This document shows, in pieces, positions 5,789 to 8,261 of a DNA stretch of 8,261 bases. Position numbers and translations under genes: made by a program. This DNA comes from Treponema sp. (lineage in GTDB: Bacteria > Spirochaetota > Spirochaetia > Treponematales > Treponemataceae). The first letter of the stretch is position 1. Each line of letters opens with the position of its first letter. The notes beneath the pieces were generated by a model that was not told where the DNA came from, did no database searches, and saw nothing but the letters and a program-made list of their open reading frames with translations. The stretch is from assembly GCA_016296575.1 (NCBI GenBank), contig JAEDJA010000048.1, forward strand, positions 1 to 8,261, given 5' to 3'.

Positions 5789-6765
5789 ATTATTCAGAAA
5801 AATTAAAACGGCTTCAAGAACGCCGAAACCCTGGTTTTAAGCAGTACAGTTTAGATAAAGCCTTTTCAGCCGAAGACTATAAAACAGAAGTTGAAGAGGC
5901 TCAAGAATATGTAATGTCAGCCATGGAGGAATTACCAATTCGCTCTACAGAAATCAGTTATGAGGAAGGAGACAGGGTAAAAAAACATTTATTGGAAGAA
6001 TTACCTGCCTATGGTTTTAATCCTGATTTTAGATATCAAGGCTCTGTTCCATGTAATACGCATATAAAATATCATAGTGATATTGATTTACTGGTAATCA
6101 TAGATAAATTTGAATCTGTGGAGAATACTAAAAGAATTACACATCCATATTCTGGGAATCCAAGAGAAGATTTAGAAAATTTGCGAGCAGCATGTATTAA
6201 GATTTTAAAAGAAAACTATACTGTTGCTGACATAGAAAAAAACTCAAAATCGATTAAAATCTCTGGGGGAAGTTTACGTCGAAAAATCGATGTAGTTCCT
6301 GCAAATTGGTACAATTCTGAAAAATGGTATAACACTGAAATAGATTATTATCGTGGGATTCGCATTTTTGACTGCAAAACAAAAGAAAGAGACATAAATT
6401 TTCCTTTTTTAAATATTCAATTAATAGACGAAAAAGATGCACAAACATTTGGTCGGTATAGACCTCTTGTGCGGTTAGCTAAAACACTAAAAGAAGATTC
6501 TGAATTGAATATTCAAATATCAAGTTATGACATGCAAGCTTTATTATATAATATGGATAACTCAATTTTCTTCTCTAATATTAGAGATTCATTATTGTAT
6601 ACAACAGATTTTTTGAATCGTCTTGTACAAAATCCAAATATATATAAAAGTCTTTATGTTCCTGATATGACAAGAAAAATATCTGACAGAGTAGATATTT
6701 CTGAGGTTAGAAAACTATGCAATGAATTTTATACCATATCAGAACAATTAGGTATAATAGAATAA
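5785..6765 (+). CDS. CBASS cyclic nucleotide synthase (cGAS/DncV-like nucleotidyltransferase)
   Basis: Protein of 326 aa of the CD-NTase class, which on phage infection joins nucleotides into a cyclic di- or oligonucleotide that activates the effector. The active site is visible: QGS (85-87) followed by SDIDLLVI with metal-binding D99 and D101, and the third carboxylate D169 in RRKIDVVPA. The rest is the helical C-terminal lobe (YRPLVRLAKTLKED, SSYDMQALLYNM). Length is normal and nothing is missing. ATG 5785 overlaps the effector stop by 4 bp and has AGGAGGG a few bases upstream. No Cap2/Cap3 or HORMA/TRIP13 genes follow, so this is a minimal type I CBASS. Clade and product are not determinable by eye; Cap15 effectors generally partner CdnE-type enzymes. 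The gene ends 4 bp before the attC core, the usual cassette geometry. Confidence 0.92.
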   Translation: MNYSEKLKRLQERRNPGFKQYSLDKAFSAEDYKTEVEEAQEYVMSAMEELPIRSTEISYEEGDRVKKHLLEELPAYGFNPDFRYQGSVPCNTHIKYHSDIDLLVIIDKFESVENTKRITHPYSGNPREDLENLRAACIKILKENYTVADIEKNSKSIKISGGSLRRKIDVVPANWYNSEKWYNTEIDYYRGIRIFDCKTKERDINFPFLNIQLIDEKDAQTFGRYRPLVRLAKTLKEDSELNIQISSYDMQALLYNMDNSIFFSNIRDSLLYTTDFLNRLVQNPNIYKSLYVPDMTRKISDRVDISEVRKLCNEFYTISEQLGIIE

Positions 6766-6769
6766 AAAC

Positions 6770-6836
6770 GCCTAACATTGTTTTCAAAGCCGACACAGCG
6801 GTCAAGCCGCTGTGCGGTTTAAAACGATAGTTAGGC
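6770..6836 (+). other. attC: integron attC site 2
   Basis: R'' is GCCTAAC (6770-6776) and R' is GTTAGGC (6830-6836), exact complements. The arms pair as ATTGTTTT with AAAACGAT, AAA with TTT, CCG with CGG and CACAGCGG with CCGCTGTG around a TCAAG loop. C6785, G6789 and A6793 are left unpaired on the 5' arm; on the bottom strand, the one IntI recombines, these are the extrahelical bases that mark the strand. Apart from the variable terminal stem it is almost identical to attC site 1. Crossover is expected between 6830 and 6831. Confidence 0.95.
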
Positions 6837-6839
6837 GGA

Positions 6840-6854
6840 CAGCCCACTGGGCTG
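6840..6854 (+). repeat. cassette 5'-end hairpin, copy 2
   Basis: CAGCCC (6840-6845), loop ACT and GGGCTG (6849-6854) start three bases after R'. Same spacing and loop as the copies at 126-140 and 8219-8233; the stem equals the third copy and differs from the first by two compensatory pair changes. Confidence 0.8.
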
Positions 6855-6869
6855 CTTATTGTTAATAAG
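6855..6869 (+). repeat. small AT-rich inverted repeat in the knot-gene leader
   Basis: CTTATT (6855-6860), loop GTT and AATAAG (6864-6869) make a 6-bp palindrome directly abutting the cassette 5' hairpin. It may be an operator or simply stack with the hairpin in the leader RNA. Little more can be said. Confidence 0.4.
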
Positions 6870-6870
6870 T

Positions 6871-6915
6871 AAAGTCCTCCAGCAAATTAAAAAAATAAAA
6901 TCTTAGGAGGATTTT
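6871..6915 (+). promoter_or_regulatory. RBS-sequestering leader hairpin (possible translational switch)
   Basis: AAAGTCCTCC (6871-6880) can pair over 10 bp (one G-T) with GGAGGATTTT (6906-6915), which contains the Shine-Dalgarno AGGAGG and runs to the base before ATG 6916. The 25-nt loop between is almost all A/T. In mRNA this would mask an otherwise very strong ribosome binding site. Such an anti-SD element could act as a thermosensor, a protein-controlled switch or a brake when transcription enters from upstream. The pairing is seen; the regulation is inferred. Confidence 0.6.
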
Positions 6916-7200
6916 ATGGCATCAATTTATGTAGCAGACAGAGAAAATCATGCTGATATAAATGTTTATATCGCAGACCGTGAAAATCACGCTGACTTAC
7001 TCGTTTACAAAACAGACCGTTCTTCTCATGCAAAAGGTGAAGACGCAATTTGGGAATTTGTTGACAGAGAAAACCATGCAACAACAAAGATTTTTTACGT
7101 TGACAGAGAGAATCATGCAGATTTAACAGTTTTCTTTGTTGATAGAGAAAATCATGCAGAATGGAATACAAGAAGCCACAAATTAATGGGCCAGCTTTAA
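6916..7200 (+). CDS. 7(1) septoil-knot domain protein with six DRxxHA repeats
   Basis: Protein of 94 aa made almost wholly of a short repeat, (V/A)DRENHADxxVYxV. The DRxxHA cores start at residues 8, 21, 34, 50, 63 and 76: a 13-residue period broken once by a 16-residue step (KGEDAIWEF), and the third copy reads DRSSHA. It ends in HKLMGQL. This matches my memory of small bacterial proteins with VDYKSQAD-type repeats assigned to the 7(1) septoil-knot (Septknot, formerly DUF) family, in which beta-strands thread into a seven-crossing knot. Cellular function is unknown; no signal peptide or membrane segment is present, so it should be cytoplasmic. Start ATG 6916 has AGGAGG 5 nt upstream. The underlying DNA repeats are diverged at synonymous sites, so the duplications are old. 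A minus-strand ORF over the same bases is a repeat shadow. Confidence 0.82.
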   Translation: MASIYVADRENHADINVYIADRENHADLLVYKTDRSSHAKGEDAIWEFVDRENHATTKIFYVDRENHADLTVFFVDRENHAEWNTRSHKLMGQL

Positions 7201-7208
7201 TTTTTTTG

Positions 7209-7260
7209 AAAAGAACACAGCTTTTATATTAAAAAAGTTGTGTTCTTTAATTTTACTTTT
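7209..7260 (+). terminator. intrinsic terminator after the knot gene
   Basis: AAAGAACACAGCTTTT (7210-7225) pairs with AAAAGTTGTGTTCTTT (with G7237-T7248) over about 16 bp, with one G-T pair. The T-rich tail AATTTTACTTTT follows. This is a good Rho-independent terminator 10 bp after the stop codon. It ends only about 14-25 bp before the channel start, leaving no room for a promoter between them, so the channel needs read-through or a promoter inside the knot gene; the structure may act as an attenuator. Confidence 0.65.
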
Positions 7261-7273
7261 AGAAGAACATAAA

Positions 7274-8158
7274 ATGAAGGAAAATAAATTTCTTAAAAAA
7301 CTACGGACATTTGTAGATGGAGAAGCAAATACTCCTTTTGAGTATTTTATGCTTTTTGTCATAATTGTTAATACTGTTTCACTTGGATTAGAAACTTCTC
7401 CTTCAATCCTAAACAAATATGGAAATATTCTTTTTTGGATTGACCAGATATGTTTATGGTTATTTATATTTGAATTAATAATAAAATTAATTGCTTATAA
7501 TCGAAATTTCTTTGGTGAGTTTAGGTATGATTCAAACAATCAAAAATATTTTCATATAAATAAATGGAATATCTTTGATTTAATAATTGTGGCTATATCA
7601 ACAATTGGTACTCTTCCTTTTTTTGCTATATTCAGAGTTTTCCGATTATTTAAATCTATTAAACTTGTAAAAGGCATAAAATCTTTACGAGTGGTTAAAA
7701 CACTAAAATTAGTAAATGGAATAACGAGCCTTCGTGTAATGGTAAAGGCAATAATAAAAGCATTTCCAAGCGTATTGTGGACTTTTTTCTTGCTTTTAAT
7801 TTTTTCTTATGTATATGCAATAATGGGTACAAGTATTTTTGGAATAGATTTTCCAGAAAGTTTTGGTAGCTTAAAACTTGCATTTTTATCATTATTCGGC
7901 TTAACAGGAATAGATTCCTCAGAAATTATTTCGAGATTCTCGTGGGCTTGGATTTATTTTGTATCATACAATTTTCTAGAAGCATCAATTATAATGAATG
8001 TTATAGTTGGTGTAATTGTTGATGCAGTGAATGATAGCAGAAAAGAAATCGATAAAGAAGATGAAACACCGGAATCCAATGTAACTCTCAATTCAATTGC
8101 AAAACAAATTGATATTTTAAATAGAAAAATAGATAATCTAAATAATAAGAACGCCTAA
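7274..8158 (+). CDS. voltage-gated-type cation channel (bacterial Ion_trans/NaChBac-like) with extended S4
   Basis: Protein of 294 aa with the six-TM plan of single-domain channels that form tetramers: S1 about 22-40, S2 about 49-74 with E67/K71 (IFELIIKLI), S3 about 97-113 with N99/D102 (WNIFDLIIV), S4 from R121, S5 about 166-190, S6 about 223-251. The segment SLKLAFLSLF...WAWIYFVSYNFL...IVGVIVDAV aligns well with NaChBac-type pores. The filter is LTGIDSS (210-216), not TLESW, and the P-loop is about 6 residues shorter. S4 carries basic residues at every third position from 121 to 145, created by a 15-residue repeat (129-143, 144-158). The tail (about 272-292) is a coiled coil, as in bacterial Nav tetramers. 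ATG 7274 is preferred, though its Shine-Dalgarno is weak; an in-frame TTG 7238 lies in the terminator stem. The stop is within the attC core. Ion selectivity is unknown. Confidence 0.87.
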   Translation: MKENKFLKKLRTFVDGEANTPFEYFMLFVIIVNTVSLGLETSPSILNKYGNILFWIDQICLWLFIFELIIKLIAYNRNFFGEFRYDSNNQKYFHINKWNIFDLIIVAISTIGTLPFFAIFRVFRLFKSIKLVKGIKSLRVVKTLKLVNGITSLRVMVKAIIKAFPSVLWTFFLLLIFSYVYAIMGTSIFGIDFPESFGSLKLAFLSLFGLTGIDSSEIISRFSWAWIYFVSYNFLEASIIMNVIVGVIVDAVNDSRKEIDKEDETPESNVTLNSIAKQIDILNRKIDNLNNKNA

Positions 8159-8215
8159 CAAAGGTTCGTAGCCGACAGCGGGTCGAGCCCGCTGCGGTAC
8201 AACCAGTTGTTATGC
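8153..8215 (+). other. attC: integron attC site 3
   Basis: R'' is GCCTAAC (8153-8159) and R' is GTTATGC (8209-8215). The inner stem has CCG with CGG and CAGCGGG/GCCCGCTG-type arms around a TCGAG loop, with an unpaired A (8175) after CCG. The arms differ from sites 1 and 2 (GGTTCGTA versus TACAACCA), so this is a more diverged attC. Its R' is the complement of GCATAAC, not of its own R'', because it belongs to the next cassette. Crossover is expected between 8209 and 8210. The channel stop codon TAA (8156-8158) is inside R''. Confidence 0.92.
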
Positions 8216-8261
8216 TCACAGCCCACTGGGCTGGTAGTTTTATAGAAAAATAAAATTTTGA
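8210..8261 (+). mobile_element. 5' end of the next integron cassette (truncated by the window)
   Basis: These bases start with TTATGC, so the cassette should end in an R'' core GCATAAC outside the window, the same core type as attC site 1. They contain the third copy of the cassette 5' hairpin and then AT-rich leader sequence. No start codon with a ribosome binding site is visible before the window ends. Confidence 0.75.
8219..8233 (+). repeat. cassette 5'-end hairpin, copy 3
   Basis: CAGCCC (8219-8224), loop ACT (8225-8227) and GGGCTG (8228-8233) begin three bases after the R' core, although that core (GTTATGC) and the three spacer bases (TCA) differ from those of the other copies. The hairpin is therefore more conserved than the bases joining it to attC. 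Confidence 0.8.

Larger units (their letters stand above)
117..6830 (+). mobile_element. giant integron gene cassette carrying R-M, DUF6261 and CBASS genes
   Basis: This segment runs from the crossover point of the first attC to that of the second, about 6.7 kb, with six genes all in the array direction. Its first bases TTAGGC are the exact complement of its own terminal R'' core GCCTAAC (6770-6776), as they should be if the two ends once met in a circular cassette. I see no attC-like site inside, although the regions 4057-4329 and 5044-5152 contain other palindromes. Typical cassettes are about 0.5-1.5 kb with one or two genes, so this one is exceptional. Either it moved as one unit, or internal attC sites were lost after several cassettes or insertions joined; the base-composition jump at the DUF6261 gene is compatible with a composite origin. 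Confidence 0.8.
6831..8209 (+). mobile_element. integron gene cassette with septoil-knot protein and ion channel genes
   Basis: About 1.4 kb between the crossover points of attC sites 2 and 3. Its start TTAGGC complements its own terminal R'' GCCTAAC (8153-8159), while the R' at its end (GTTATGC) belongs to the following cassette, so the borders are self-consistent. It carries two genes in the array direction, separated by a terminator-like hairpin, and has its own leader with a strong ribosome binding site, so it may be expressed independently of position in the array. Confidence 0.88.

Noticed and set aside
5293..6448. Short minus-strand reading frames within the effector and nucleotidyltransferase genes
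   Set aside because: They are antisense to genes with clear motifs and show no recognisable domain or start signal.
6914..7171. Minus-strand reading frame over the knot gene
   Set aside because: Its repeats mirror the DRENHA codons of the + strand gene, and it has no ribosome binding site or family resemblance.
7238..7273. Upstream TTG start for the channel
   Set aside because: The codon lies in the 3' arm of the terminator hairpin and has no ribosome binding site; ATG 7274 begins a typical cytoplasmic N-terminus before S1.

Overview
The window is a stretch of a chromosomal (sedentary-type) integron cassette array. Three attC recombination sites (59-122, 6770-6836, 8153-8215) all point the same way. 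They delimit the tail of one cassette (1-116), one very large complete cassette (117-6830, about 6.7 kb), one ordinary complete cassette (6831-8209, about 1.4 kb) and the first bases of a fourth (8210-8261). The genes are AT-rich (roughly 27-35% GC by eye), while the attC sites are GC-rich. An AT-rich organism with a long attC array of this style, and protein families shared with Bacteroidetes and spirochaetes, suggests a Treponema-like spirochaete. That host call is inference.

Cassette 117-6830 reads as a packaged defence island. It begins with a three-gene type IIS restriction-modification operon: an HTH-fused adenine methylase, a second adenine methylase, and an AlwI/BspD6I-family endonuclease with its catalytic acidic residues intact. 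The genes overlap by 4 and 11 bp. Next come about 270 bp without a gene, filled by a degenerate tandem array with a 40-bp period in which every unit carries a small palindrome. The array leads into a DUF6261-like gene of unknown function whose base composition is clearly GC-richer than everything around it. Two perfect hairpins follow, then a minimal two-gene CBASS anti-phage system: a Cap15-like two-TM beta-barrel effector and a cGAS/DncV-like nucleotidyltransferase, overlapping ATGA.

Cassette 6831-8209 holds a 94-residue protein with six DRxxHA repeats, matching what I know of the 7(1) septoil-knot family. It is preceded by a leader hairpin that would pair with its ribosome binding site and followed by an intrinsic terminator-like hairpin. 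Downstream is a 294-residue voltage-gated-type cation channel with a coiled-coil tail, an S4 region lengthened by a 15-residue tandem duplication, and a non-canonical pore filter. Its stop codon lies inside the attC core.

The least explained parts are: a covarying hairpin placed exactly 3 nt after every attC core, the 40-bp palindromic array, the DUF6261 gene sandwiched between two defence systems, and the knot-protein/channel pair. All genes are on the + strand. Family calls rest on motif recognition from memory, not on searches.
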